Notes: generated from the sequence alone by a model not told the origin. Positions 51,537 through 60,676 are shown, counted from the first letter of the stretch. The stretch is 64,000 bases of DNA from an uncultured delta proteobacterium (GCA_947259215.1 CAMYLJ010000004.1:1-64000); one strand, 5' to 3'. A program made the numbers and translations.

Positions 51537-52088
51537 ATGAGTCCGCCTTCGATCGATGCGCTGGTGAAGGTCTGCTCGTACTACCGCGATGCGGAGATGC
51601 GGGGGTCCAACCTGCTGTATCGCATGCTGCGCTTCGTCGACGATCCGGAGGCTCAGATGAACCTCTCGGAGCACCTGGCCGACGAGACGCGCCACGCCTG
51701 GCTCTGGACCAAGCGCATCCGCGATCTCGGCCGCACGCCGGTGCCCGTCGATGACGGCTACCAGGTGCGCATCGGCCGCAAGGCCGGCTTCCCGCGCAAC
51801 GTGATCGATCTCTTCGCGCTCACCGTGGTGGTGGAGCAGCGCGCGCTGCGCCGCTACCAGGAGCACCTGCGCCGGCCCGACGTGGACGAAGAGACGCGCG
51901 ACGTGCTGAACCAGGTGAGCAAGGACGAGGGTTGGCACCTCGACTGGATGCGGCGCAAGGGCCGCGAGTTCGCCGAGAAGGCGGGCGAGCCCGAGCGCTT
52001 CGATTCCTCCATCAAGCGCTTCCGCGACATCGACCGCGAGGTGATGGAGGAGCTCAACGAGCTCGAGAGTTCGTTCGACGCGTCCTAG
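51537..52088 (+). CDS. Ferritin-like di-iron protein
   Basis: A 183-residue four-helix-bundle protein. Each pair of helices carries an iron motif: Glu in RDAEMRG with ExxH in ADETRHAW, then Glu in VVEQRALRRY with ExxH in KDEGWHLDW. That gives the complete E-ExxH-E-ExxH set of the ferritin-like di-iron family. There is no signal peptide and no targeting segment. It may be an oxygenase, an oxidase or an iron-handling protein; sequence alone does not decide. Ribosome site CAGGGGGG. Confidence 0.8.
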   Translation: MSPPSIDALVKVCSYYRDAEMRGSNLLYRMLRFVDDPEAQMNLSEHLADETRHAWLWTKRIRDLGRTPVPVDDGYQVRIGRKAGFPRNVIDLFALTVVVEQRALRRYQEHLRRPDVDEETRDVLNQVSKDEGWHLDWMRRKGREFAEKAGEPERFDSSIKRFRDIDREVMEELNELESSFDAS

Positions 52089-52158
52089 CGACCGCCTGCT
52101 CGGTGCACTTGCCGGCGGCCTGCTGAACGCGCTCGGCGCGCTGTCCCGGCCCCGAGCG

Positions 52159-53046
52159 GTGCGCCTGGGAGGCGCCTTCGGCCGTGCCTGGGCGCGCGTG
52201 CGCGGACCGCGAACCTCCATCGCCGCCAGCAATATCGCCATCGCCTTTCCGGATCTCGAGCCACGCGCGCGGCGGCGACTGCTCGTGGACTCGTTCGAGC
52301 GCATGGGCCAGGGGCTGGCGGAGGTGGCCCTGCTGCCGCGGCTCGACGCCGACGAGGTCCGGCGCTGGGTCACGGTGGAAGGCATCGAGCACCTGGAGGA
52401 GGCGCGCAAGCATTCGCCGGGGGGCGGCGCCATCGCGCTGACCGCACACTTCGGGTCCTTCGAGTTCTTCGCCGCCGCCATGGGCCTGTGGGGAATCCCG
52501 CTGTCGATCGTGCACCGGGAGCAGCACCCGGCACTCCAGCCCCTGGTGGTGCGCTGGCGCGAGGCGGCGGGCATCGAGGTGCTCACCCGGGGCAACGCGG
52601 CGCGGGCGGTGCTGCGCGCGCTGCGCGACGGCAAGGTCGTGGCCATGCCCCTGGATCAGGACTCGGGCAAGCGCGAGGGGATCTTCGCGCCCTTCTTCGG
52701 GCGGCCGGCCAAGACCCGCGACGCGCCCGCGCGCCTGGCCATGCACACCGGGGCGCCGGTGGTGCCCGTCTTCTTCTTCCGCCAGGACGGCGGCCCGCAC
52801 CACGTCGTGCGCTTCGAGCCCGCCCTGAAGCTGGTGCCCCAGGGGGAGGGTGATGAGGCGGAGGCCGTGGCGGAGAACGTGCGACGCATGAACGCCGCCA
52901 TCGAGGCGGCCGTGCGCGAGGCTCCGGACCACTGGGCCTGGGTGCACCGGCGCTGGAAGACCCGGCCCGAAGGCACGCGCCACCCCTATCGGCCCGACCG
53001 TCCGGGCTCCCCAGAGCTCCCGAAGTCACCGAAGCGGCTGGGCTAA
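52159..53046 (+). CDS. LpxL/HtrB-type lysophospholipid (lipid A) acyltransferase
   Basis: An HtrB-family acyltransferase. The catalytic HX4E is in LTAHFGSFE, and NIAIAFPDL and PLDQDSGKREGIFAPFFG are further family motifs. From GTG 52159 it has 295 residues, but the hydrophobic lead-in expected in this family (LLGALAGGLLNALGALSRP) is encoded just upstream, in frame and open back to 52045, without any ATG, GTG or TTG. Translation may start at CTG 52096 or CTG 52120, or may depend on read-through from the ferritin-like gene ending at 52088. It acylates a membrane lipid at the inner-membrane face. Confidence 0.75.
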   Translation: MRLGGAFGRAWARVRGPRTSIAASNIAIAFPDLEPRARRRLLVDSFERMGQGLAEVALLPRLDADEVRRWVTVEGIEHLEEARKHSPGGGAIALTAHFGSFEFFAAAMGLWGIPLSIVHREQHPALQPLVVRWREAAGIEVLTRGNAARAVLRALRDGKVVAMPLDQDSGKREGIFAPFFGRPAKTRDAPARLAMHTGAPVVPVFFFRQDGGPHHVVRFEPALKLVPQGEGDEAEAVAENVRRMNAAIEAAVREAPDHWAWVHRRWKTRPEGTRHPYRPDRPGSPELPKSPKRLG

Positions 53047-53059
53047 CATCCGAACGATC

Positions 53060-54784
53060 ATGAGCTGGGTCCCCCCCGACAAGCCCGCGGTCACGCTCGA
53101 CGGCTCCGATCTGTCCCAGATGAGCAAGAACGAGCGGATCAAGCTGGAGAGCCGCGGGCTCCTCGGCCTGGGCGACCACACCTTTCGCGACGAGCTCGAC
53201 GCCTTGTCCCGGGGCGACGAGCCCACCCTCTCCGGCGACGCCAAGGAACTCTCGAAGTTCTTCGGGATCTACAAGCAGCAGATCCGCGGAGAGCGCGGGC
53301 GCAAGACCGGCGATCATGTCTTCATGGCGCGGATCAAGCTGCCGTCCGGGGGCGAGCTGTCGCCGGCCCAGTGGCTGGCCCTGGACGCCGCCGCGGAGCA
53401 GTTCGCCGACGGCAGCCTGCGGATCACCTCGCGCCAGGGGATCCAGTATCACCGGGTCTCGGGGCCGAACCTGGCTCCCCTGGTGCGGCACCTGAACCGC
53501 CACTACCGGGATCACGGCACCCTGGGCGCCTGCGGCGACGTGAACCGCAACGTGATGGGCTCGCCCATCGACGGGCTGGCTCCCGGCGGTGATCCGCGGG
53601 CCCGGGAGCTGGCCGAGAGCATCGCGGGCGAGCTGGCGCCGCGCACCGGCTCCTACTTCCAGATCTTCCTGTCCGACGACGAAGGCCGCTCGCTGCAGCG
53701 GGTGAACCCGGAAGAGCCCATCTACGGCGCCCACTACCTGCCGCGGAAGTTCAAGATCGGGCTCGCCCACCCGGACGACAACTCGGTGGACGTCCTCACC
53801 CAGGACGTCGGCCTGGTGCCGGTGGACCGGGAGGGAGAGGTGTGGGACCTCTACAGCGGCGGCGGTCTCGGGCTCACCCACAACAACCCGCACACCGCCG
53901 CCCTGCTCGGCCTGTACCTCGGCCGGGTACGGCGCGCGCAGGTGCAGGATGCCATTCGCGCCATCGTGCTGCTCCAGCGCGACCACGGCGAGCGCAAGGA
54001 CCGCAGGCAGGCGCGCTGGAAGTACACGGTCCGACGCCTCGGGCTCGGGGCCGTGAAGGAGTCGTTGAAGCAGCAGGGCATCGAGCTCGAGTCGGCCGAG
54101 CCGGTGCCGCTCCCGCCCATGCGGCTCCACCTGGGCTGGAACGAGCAGGCCGACGGGCGCAGCTGGTACGGCGTCTCCGTCGAGAACGGGCGCGTGAAGT
54201 CCGCCCTGCGCCAGGCCGTGCGCGCGGCGGTGGAAGAGCTGGGGCTGGGGGTGCGCCTGACGCCCCAGCAGGATCTGCTGCTCACGAACGTCGCCGATCG
54301 GGACGCCCTGGAGCGGATTCTCTCGGAACACGGCGTGGCGGATCCCGAGTCCGTCTCGCTCATGCGGCGCAACGCCATGGCCTGCCCGGCCCTGCCCACC
54401 TGCGGCCTGGCCATGACCGACGCCGAGAACGTGCTGCCGCGCTACATGGACGCCATCGAGGCGGCGGGGCTCGGCGACGTCGATGCGGTGATCCGGATGA
54501 CGGGCTGCCCCAACAACTGCGCGCGTCCGCCGACGGCCGAGATCGGGATCTACGGCTACGGCAAGAACGACCACGTGATCCTGGTGGGCGGTGCGCGCGA
54601 GGGCTCGCGCCTGGCCCACACCCTCTACGAACGCCTGCCCGAGGAGCAGATGGTGCCCGCGCTGGTGGGTCTCCTGCGCGCCGTCCGGGAGCGCAACACG
54701 GACGGGCTCCCGGTGGGCGAGTTCCTGCACCGCACCAATCCGGCCGTGCTGCGCGACTGGATCGGGCTCGACGAGGCGACCTAG
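53060..54784 (+). CDS. Siroheme sulfite/nitrite reductase (hemoprotein)
   Basis: A 574-residue enzyme with the duplicated ferredoxin-like half-domain and siroheme motifs. RITSRQGIQYHRV is in the first half; the siroheme/4Fe-4S cysteines are in ACPALPTCGLA (C-x5-C) and TGCPNNCARPP (C-x3-C). The start SKNERIKLESRGLLG is that of assimilatory, ferredoxin- or NADPH-linked sulfite reductases. It reduces sulfite to sulfide (or nitrite to ammonia). No flavoprotein CysJ is adjacent, so a ferredoxin donor is likely. Its stop lies one base before cofG, an unusual neighbour. Confidence 0.9.
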   Translation: MSWVPPDKPAVTLDGSDLSQMSKNERIKLESRGLLGLGDHTFRDELDALSRGDEPTLSGDAKELSKFFGIYKQQIRGERGRKTGDHVFMARIKLPSGGELSPAQWLALDAAAEQFADGSLRITSRQGIQYHRVSGPNLAPLVRHLNRHYRDHGTLGACGDVNRNVMGSPIDGLAPGGDPRARELAESIAGELAPRTGSYFQIFLSDDEGRSLQRVNPEEPIYGAHYLPRKFKIGLAHPDDNSVDVLTQDVGLVPVDREGEVWDLYSGGGLGLTHNNPHTAALLGLYLGRVRRAQVQDAIRAIVLLQRDHGERKDRRQARWKYTVRRLGLGAVKESLKQQGIELESAEPVPLPPMRLHLGWNEQADGRSWYGVSVENGRVKSALRQAVRAAVEELGLGVRLTPQQDLLLTNVADRDALERILSEHGVADPESVSLMRRNAMACPALPTCGLAMTDAENVLPRYMDAIEAAGLGDVDAVIRMTGCPNNCARPPTAEIGIYGYGKNDHVILVGGAREGSRLAHTLYERLPEEQMVPALVGLLRAVRERNTDGLPVGEFLHRTNPAVLRDWIGLDEAT

Positions 54785-54785
54785 G

Positions 54786-55985
54786 GTGTCCCTCGCGCTG
54801 GCCGACGCCGAGCGCATCGTCGCGTGCGCCGTGTCCGACGCGGCGATCGATCCGGCGGAGGCGGAGCTCCTGGCCGGGAGCCTCGGCGACGCGGCGGTCC
54901 GCGACGCCGTCCGCGCCGGCGCCCTCGAGAGCAAGCTCCGGGGCAAGGGCGACGTGGTCTCGTTCTCCCGCAACGTCTTCATCCCCCTGACCAACCTGTG
55001 CCGGGACCGCTGCGCCTACTGCACCTTCGCCAAGCTCCCCGACTCGCCCGAGGCGAAGACCTACGCCCTGGACGAGGTGGCCGAGGTCGTGCGGGGCGGC
55101 GTCGCCACCGGCTGCAGCGAGGCGCTGCTGTGTCTCGGCGACAAGCCCGAGATCGCCCATCCTCAGCACCGGGACTGGCTGCGCGAGCGCGGCTATCGCA
55201 GCACGCCGGACTACGTCGTCGAGGCGTCGCGGGTGGCGTTCGAGGGCGGGATGCTGCCGCACACGAACGCCGGGATCCTGACGTCCGACGAGATGCAGGC
55301 GCTGCGCGCCTGGAACGCCTCCCTGGGCCTGATGCTCGAGAGCACGAGCGAGCGCCTCTGCGCCCGCGGCGGCCCGCACTTCTGGGCGCCCGACAAGAAG
55401 CCGGCCGTGCGGCTGCGCATGCACGAGGAGGCGGGCGAGCTGGGGATCCCGTTCACCAGCGGGCTGCTGCTCGGGATCGGCGAGACGCCAGCCGAGCGCG
55501 TGCAGACGCTCTTCGCGATCCGCGACCTGGACGAGCGCCATGGCCACATCCAGGAGACGATCGTCCAGCCCTTCCATCCCAAGCCCGGCACCCGCATGCG
55601 GGCCGCGACGCCGCTCTCCGACGCCGAGGTGGCGGGCTGGGTGGGACTCGCCCGGCTGGTGCTGGGCCCGGCGCGCAACGTCCAGGCCCCGCCCAACCTG
55701 GCGCCCGACGTGCTGGAGACCCTCCTCCACTCGGGGCTCAACGACTGGGGCGGCGTCTCGCCCGTGACCCTCGACTTCATCAACCCCGAGGCGCCCTGGC
55801 CCACCCTGGACGAGCTGCGCCGCCGCACGGAGGCGGCCGGTCACAGGCTGGTGGAGCGCCTGCCCGTGTATCCCGACGATCTGCTCGAGCGCCCCGAGCG
55901 GTTCGCCCCCCGCGTCCGCGAGGCGGCCCTGCGCCTCGCGGGCCCCGACGGCTGGGTGCGACCCCGGCAGGAGGCGGCAGCATGA
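54786..55985 (+). CDS. cofG: FO synthase subunit CofG
   Basis: A 399-residue radical-SAM enzyme with cluster cysteines 72, 76 and 79 (CRDRCAYC). The sequences TFAKLPDSPEAKTYALDEV, LPHTNAGILT and QPFHPKPGTRM are typical of CofG. With CofH it makes the deazaflavin FO from 5-amino-6-ribitylaminouracil and tyrosine, the chromophore of coenzyme F420. GTG start one base after the reductase stop; its own stop overlaps the cofH ATG. No cofC/D/E (fbi) genes are in the window. Confidence 0.95.
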   Translation: MSLALADAERIVACAVSDAAIDPAEAELLAGSLGDAAVRDAVRAGALESKLRGKGDVVSFSRNVFIPLTNLCRDRCAYCTFAKLPDSPEAKTYALDEVAEVVRGGVATGCSEALLCLGDKPEIAHPQHRDWLRERGYRSTPDYVVEASRVAFEGGMLPHTNAGILTSDEMQALRAWNASLGLMLESTSERLCARGGPHFWAPDKKPAVRLRMHEEAGELGIPFTSGLLLGIGETPAERVQTLFAIRDLDERHGHIQETIVQPFHPKPGTRMRAATPLSDAEVAGWVGLARLVLGPARNVQAPPNLAPDVLETLLHSGLNDWGGVSPVTLDFINPEAPWPTLDELRRRTEAAGHRLVERLPVYPDDLLERPERFAPRVREAALRLAGPDGWVRPRQEAAA

Positions 55986-57211
55986 GTCTCGATCGACTGC
56001 TCGCGGACGTGGACCCGCTGGTGGCTGGCGCCCTGGACGCCGTCCTCGACGGCAAGGAGCTCTCCACCCGCGAGGCGGAGCTGCTGCTGGAGACCGACGG
56101 CGCCGACTTCCACGCGCTCGTGCGCGCGGCGGACCTGGCCCGCAGCGAGGACAAGGGCGACGACGTCACGTTCGTGGTCAACCGCAACATGAACTTCACC
56201 AACGTCTGCTACGTCGGCTGCAGCTTCTGCGGCTTCTCGCGGCACAAGGACGAGAAAGACGCCTACGATCACCCGATGGAGGTGCTGCTGGAGAAGACCC
56301 GGGACGCGGTCGCCCGCGGCGCGACGGAGGTCTGCATCCAGGGCGGCATCCATCCGGGCAAGGACCACACCCATTACCGCGAGATCCTGGAGGCGGTGAA
56401 GGGCGCCTTCCCCGACGTCCACATCCACGCATTCTCGCCCGAGGAGATCGACTTCGGGCACCGCAAGAGCGGGATGGAGCTGGCGGACTACCTGCGCTGG
56501 CTGGTGGACGCGGGGCTCGGGACCATGCCCGGAACCGCCGCCGAGATCCTGGACGACGAGGTGCGCGACGTCATCTCGCCGAACAAGCTCAAGAAGGACC
56601 GCTGGGTGGAGATCGTGACCGCTGCGCATTCGATCGGCCTGCCGTCTACCTCCACCCTGATGTACGGCCACATCGAGAGCGCGCGTCACGTGGCCGAGCA
56701 CCTGGGCTTGCTGCGCGACATCCAGAAGCGGACCGGGGGCTTCACGGAGTTCGTGCCCCTGGGCTTCATCCACGAGAAGAACGTGCTCTTCAACCACATG
56801 GGCGCGCGCCCAGGCTCGTCCATGGCCGAGGACGTGCGGTTGGTGGCGGTGGCGCGCCTCTTCCTGCGCCCCTGGATCACCAACATCCAGGTGTCGTGGG
56901 TGAAGATGGGTCCCAAGCTGGCGCAGCTGGGCCTGATGTCCGGGGCCAACGACTTCGGCGGCACCCTGATGGAGGAGTCCATCAGCCGCGAGTCCGGGGC
57001 CGACTTCGGGGAGAACCTGCCGCCCGAGGAGATCCGCCGGCTGGTGCGCGAGCTCGGCCGCACGCCGGTGGAGCGCAGCACGACCTACCGCGTGCTGCGC
57101 CGCTTCGACGACCCGGAGAAGGACCCCCCGAGCCGGGAGCCGAAGCGGGAGCCCGAGCTCTCCGGCCCCACGCGCTGGCGGCTGGCCCAGGAGCGGGCCG
57201 CGGCCTCTTGA
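55982..57211 (+). CDS. cofH: FO synthase subunit CofH
   Basis: A 409-residue radical-SAM enzyme. Cluster cysteines 76, 80 and 83 (CYVGCSFC) are followed by CIQGGIHPGKDHTHY, FSPEEIDFG, and PSTSTLMYGHIE. These mark CofH, which joins the tyrosine-derived quinone methide/radical to the ribityl-uracil. The C-terminal tail (DPEKDPPSREPKREPELSG) is charged and proline-rich. ATG overlaps the cofG stop, and the TGA overlaps the Hsp33 start, so the unit is tightly coupled. Confidence 0.95.
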   Translation: MSLDRLLADVDPLVAGALDAVLDGKELSTREAELLLETDGADFHALVRAADLARSEDKGDDVTFVVNRNMNFTNVCYVGCSFCGFSRHKDEKDAYDHPMEVLLEKTRDAVARGATEVCIQGGIHPGKDHTHYREILEAVKGAFPDVHIHAFSPEEIDFGHRKSGMELADYLRWLVDAGLGTMPGTAAEILDDEVRDVISPNKLKKDRWVEIVTAAHSIGLPSTSTLMYGHIESARHVAEHLGLLRDIQKRTGGFTEFVPLGFIHEKNVLFNHMGARPGSSMAEDVRLVAVARLFLRPWITNIQVSWVKMGPKLAQLGLMSGANDFGGTLMEESISRESGADFGENLPPEEIRRLVRELGRTPVERSTTYRVLRRFDDPEKDPPSREPKREPELSGPTRWRLAQERAAAS

Positions 57212-58083
57212 ACGACGAGCTCGTCCGCACGATCGATCCCCAGGCCAGCGTGTCCGTCCGGGTTCTCGCGGCGACGGACCTCACCCGCGAGGCGGCGCGC
57301 CGGCACGCGACCACGCCCGCGGCGTCGGTGGCATTGGCGCGGGCGCTGATGGGCGGCGTGCTGCTCGCCAGCGAGGCCCAGGACGGCGAGCGCGTGCAGC
57401 TCCAGTTCCGCGGCGACGGTCCCTTCGGCTCCGTCACGGTCACCGCCGACGCGGAGGGCGCCGTGCGCGGCTACCTCCAGCACCCGGGCGCCGATCCGCC
57501 CCTGGAGGGAGATCAGCTGGGGGTCGGGCGCGGGATGGGGCTGGGCGCGCTGGCGGTGGAGCGGAACCACCCGTCGTGGAAGCAGCCCTACAGCGGCATC
57601 GTGCCGATGCGGACCGGCGAGATCGCCCAGGATCTGGCCCACTACCTGCTGGAGAGCGAGCAGAAGCCGTCGGCGGTGGCGCTGGGCGTCTACCTCGGCG
57701 CGGAAGGAGAGATCGAGGCGGCCGGCGGCTACTTGATCCAGGCCCTGCCTGGCGCCGATGACGGCGACCTGGCCGCCTTCGAGCAGCGGGTCGCCGCCAC
57801 GGCCCATCCCTCGGAGCTCCTGCGCGACGGCGCATCGGCGTCGGACCTGCTTGTGCGCCTGCTCGGCGAGGCGCCGGATCCCGACCACGTGGACCGCAGC
57901 CAGCCGCGCTTCCTCTGCCAGTGCGACGTGGAGCGCGTGCGCAGGGCCACCGTCCTGCTGGGTCGCGACGAGATCCGCGACATCGTGTCCCGCGGCGAGG
58001 TGCTGGAGGTGCGCTGCGCCTTCTGCGCCGACGTCTACCGCCTCTCTCCGGACGAGGTCGGGAGCCTGCTCCCCGACGCCTGA
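57208..58083 (+). CDS. hslO: Redox-regulated chaperone Hsp33
   Basis: A 291-residue Hsp33. The zinc-thiolate switch cysteines are Cys237 and Cys239 (FLCQCD) and Cys270 and Cys273 (VRCAFCADVY), the C-x-C...C-x2-C pattern. The N-terminal part has GMGLGALAVERNHPSWKQPY, typical of the substrate-binding domain. Oxidation by peroxide or hypochlorite expels zinc and activates holdase function. TTG start overlapping cofH by four bases (TTGA). A protective role for the oxygen-sensitive radical-SAM enzymes made beside it is an inference. Confidence 0.95.
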   Translation: MNDELVRTIDPQASVSVRVLAATDLTREAARRHATTPAASVALARALMGGVLLASEAQDGERVQLQFRGDGPFGSVTVTADAEGAVRGYLQHPGADPPLEGDQLGVGRGMGLGALAVERNHPSWKQPYSGIVPMRTGEIAQDLAHYLLESEQKPSAVALGVYLGAEGEIEAAGGYLIQALPGADDGDLAAFEQRVAATAHPSELLRDGASASDLLVRLLGEAPDPDHVDRSQPRFLCQCDVERVRRATVLLGRDEIRDIVSRGEVLEVRCAFCADVYRLSPDEVGSLLPDA

Positions 58084-58089
58084 GGCGCG

Positions 58090-59508
58090 TCAGGGGCGTG
58101 CGCCCGTCCTCTCCTCCACGCGGCGCGAGAGCGCCTCCACCTGGTAGCGGAGCGGAGCTCGCTCCAGCATCCGCCGCTCGACCACCGCCACGGCGTTGGC
58201 CACCGCCGGATGGTCGCGATCGAAGGCGCGCCCGATCCGGGCCAGGGAGGCATCGGTGTAGCGGCGGCACAGGTACATGCCCAGCTGGCGCGGCAGCAGC
58301 ACGTCGCGCCGGCGCGAGCGGGAGGCGAGGGCCGCCGCGGTGGTCTTGAAGAAGGCGGCCACCACCTCGATCACGTCCTCGGGCGCCACGGGCCCCGGGC
58401 CCTCCGCCACGCGAGGCCGCACCTTCTTCAGGGCGGCGTCGGTCAGGTCGCGGTCGATGGGGCGCTGGAGCAGGGAGGCGGTCGCCACCAGCTGCACCAG
58501 GGCGCCCTCCAGGTCGCGGACGCTGCCGCGGATCGCGTCCACCAGCAGCTCCAGGCAGATGTCGGGCAGGCGCACCCCGCCCGCGGCCGCCTTCGCTCGC
58601 AGGATCCGGCGCCGCACCTCCGCGTCCGGCTCCTCGATCTCCGCCACCAGTCCCGCCGTCATGCGCGATCGCAGCCGCGGGTCGAAGTCCGTCAGGTTGG
58701 CGGGCGGCCGGTCCCCCGTGAAGACCACCCGGCCCCCGATGTCGAGCAGGTGCTGCACGGTGTGGAAGAGCTCGAGCTGCGTGGCCTGCTTGCCCGCGAA
58801 GAACTGCACGTCCTCGACCACGAGCAGGTCGCACTCACCCCGGTAGCGCCGCTTGAAGGCGCTCATGCCACGGCTGCGAAGCGCGCTCTGGAACTCGTTG
58901 GTGAAGGCCTCGGCCGGCGCGTAGATCGCGCGGCGCGAACCCTGCGCCTGGACCTCCGCCACCAGCGCGCGCGCCAGGTGCGTCTTGCCGAGGCCGGAGT
59001 CTGCCGCCAGGAACAACGTGTCCACGCTGCGCTGGCGTCCCTCCGCCAGGGCCAGCGAGCCCTCCCGCGCCAGGGCATTGCACGGCCCCACCACGAAGTC
59101 GTCGAAGCGGTAGGGGAGCGGCTCCTGGCGCGGCGCGGGCGAGGTCTGTGCGACCGGCCTCGGGTTTGGGGCGGGTCGCGACGCGCGCGCCGGCTCGGGC
59201 GCCGGGTGCGGCGAGGACGTCGGGGCGCCCGTGGGCCCGCCGGGCCTGGCCGTCGCCGCGGGCACCGGCTCGGCGCCGACCTCCAGCGAAACCGGCACCT
59301 CACGACCGGCTTCCTCCCCAGCCCAGTAGCTGATGCGCTCCAGCAGGCGGCCGCGGACGCGTTCCCGATGGAACACGTTGGGACAGCTCAAGCGCAGCTC
59401 GCCGTCTTCGGCCCGGGCCACCAGCGGGTGGACCCAGGTCTCCAGGGCGAGCGGCCCCGTCTCGGCCGCGAGGCGGCCGAGAACGGCGGTCCAGAGGGGG
59501 GGAATCAT
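58090..59508 (-). CDS. dnaA: Chromosomal replication initiator DnaA (divergent)
   Basis: A 472-residue DnaA. Domain I is residues 1-75, a proline-rich domain II linker spans about 80-130, and domain III is AAA+ with Walker A GLGKT (172-176), Walker B LLVVEDVQFFAGK and sensor TGDRPP. Domain IV is a helix-turn-helix. The box-reading motif, usually GRDHSTV or GRDHTTV, is DRDHPAV here, and the arginine-finger region reads RLRSRM instead of RLRSRF. The expected neighbours dnaN, recF and gyrB are absent. It is either the genome's only initiator with altered specificity or a paralogue. ATG at 59508 with a weak ribosome site. Confidence 0.85.
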   Translation of the reverse strand: MIPPLWTAVLGRLAAETGPLALETWVHPLVARAEDGELRLSCPNVFHRERVRGRLLERISYWAGEEAGREVPVSLEVGAEPVPAATARPGGPTGAPTSSPHPAPEPARASRPAPNPRPVAQTSPAPRQEPLPYRFDDFVVGPCNALAREGSLALAEGRQRSVDTLFLAADSGLGKTHLARALVAEVQAQGSRRAIYAPAEAFTNEFQSALRSRGMSAFKRRYRGECDLLVVEDVQFFAGKQATQLELFHTVQHLLDIGGRVVFTGDRPPANLTDFDPRLRSRMTAGLVAEIEEPDAEVRRRILRAKAAAGGVRLPDICLELLVDAIRGSVRDLEGALVQLVATASLLQRPIDRDLTDAALKKVRPRVAEGPGPVAPEDVIEVVAAFFKTTAAALASRSRRRDVLLPRQLGMYLCRRYTDASLARIGRAFDRDHPAVANAVAVVERRMLERAPLRYQVEALSRRVEERTGARP

Positions 59509-59894
59509 CTCTGGCTCGACGTCCTGATTCCTTGTTGTAGAGCGATTATTGCGGGTTTGCCGGGGATTCCAGGGAACCGAACCTCTCACCCCCCCAGAAT
59601 CCAGGCGCATTCCAGCACAGCGCCGGGATCCCCGCAAAGCCGATTCCCAAGCCCGATCGCCCCGGCGCGATCGACTCGGCCGTCATCGCAATACCATCTC
59701 AGCGTCGAGGAACCGTCGTTTGGAAGTCCGAAGCACGCGCGTTTCCGGCGGCTTCGGCGGTTCTTGTTGAGACGGGTTCGCGGCGCACGGGCTGCCCGGC
59801 CGCAGCCAGCCAGCGCTCTCCGCCAATCGCGAATCGTCTTTTTTCTGGAATTTTCGGATGATTTCTACGAAATCCGGCGATTCTCAGGAGAGGC
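59509..59894. other. 386-base gene-free region upstream of dnaA
   Basis: Between dnaA and the LON-domain gene (both minus strand). No gene is evident. It contains a small hairpin, GATTTC-TAC-GAAATC (59860-59874), beside the AT-rich segment TCTTTTTTCTGGAATTTTCG (59837-59856), and an AATAAT-like stretch on the minus strand near 59550 that may serve the dnaA promoter. I looked for TTATNCACA-type DnaA boxes on both strands and found none, so I do not call this an origin. Confidence 0.5.
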
Positions 59895-60557
59895 TCAGTG
59901 GACGCTCCGGGGGGGCGTGGGAGCCCCGCCGGAGCGCTCCGCCTGCCGGAACTCGAGCAGGTCCACGAGCGCCTGGGAGCGGCCCAGCACGCCTTCGGCC
60001 TCGAGCAGCCCCTGCTTCTCCGGGGGCGGGAGCTCGATCAGCTGGCACACGGTGTTGACTACGGCGGCGCGGTCGTTGCCGCAGAACAGGCGTTCCTGCA
60101 GCTGCTGGCGCGCTCCCGGGACCTGCTCCTCCAGCAGCTGCGCCAGCAGGTCGAGACATCGGTCCAGCAGCCCGCTCAGGCGCTCCGTCTCATTGCCGGC
60201 GAGCGGATCATCCAGGTACTCCACCCGGGCGCTGCGGTAGAGGCGTGCCTCGGGCCGGCTCGGCTCGTCGAGGATGCGGAAGCGTCGCGCCCCCAGCAGA
60301 ACGATGTTGTAGCGACCGTCGGGAAGCCGCTCGGACTGCACGATGCGCCCCTCGCAGCCCACGTCGAAGATCGGCGGGTCCCCTGCCGTCGAGGAGCTTT
60401 GCTCGGGGCGAATCGTGACCATCCCGATGCGCTCGTCCGACGCCAGCGCGTCCAGGGCCATCTGGCGATAGCGCGTCTCGAAGATGTGCAGCGGGCAGCG
60501 TACCCTCGGGAACAGCACCACCTGCTGGAGCGGAAAGATCGGGATAAGGTCGCTCAC
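59895..60557 (-). CDS. LON substrate-binding-domain protein
   Basis: A 220-residue protein consisting of the N-terminal substrate-binding domain of Lon without its ATPase or protease. IPIFPLQQVVLFPRVRCPLHIFE is the family signature, and GCEGRIVQSERLPDGRYNIVLLG continues it. A helical tail follows (LEEQVPGARQQLQERL). GTG at 60557 is preferred because the family begins directly with the IFPL strand. A -10-like TATGTT stands seven bases before it on the minus strand. It may act as an adaptor or a peptide-binding protein; stand-alone members have no settled function. Confidence 0.8.
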   Translation of the reverse strand: MSDLIPIFPLQQVVLFPRVRCPLHIFETRYRQMALDALASDERIGMVTIRPEQSSSTAGDPPIFDVGCEGRIVQSERLPDGRYNIVLLGARRFRILDEPSRPEARLYRSARVEYLDDPLAGNETERLSGLLDRCLDLLAQLLEEQVPGARQQLQERLFCGNDRAAVVNTVCQLIELPPPEKQGLLEAEGVLGRSQALVDLLEFRQAERSGGAPTPPRSVH

Positions 60558-60676
60558 GGGAAGAACATAGATGATTCTCGGGAGGCGTCCGGTGCGACCG
60601 GGTTGCCGCCTGGGGTCCACGGAGCGCGATTCGCCCGAGGGAAGGCGCCGGGGTTCGAGCGTTCCAGCGGGTCAGC

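Noticed and set aside
54781-54790. Riboswitch or long leader for the cofG/cofH genes
   Set aside because: cofG starts one base after the preceding stop, leaving no room for a leader.
59509-59894. Chromosome origin beside dnaA
   Set aside because: No DnaA-box-like nonamers on either strand, no clear AT-rich unwinding element, and no dnaN.
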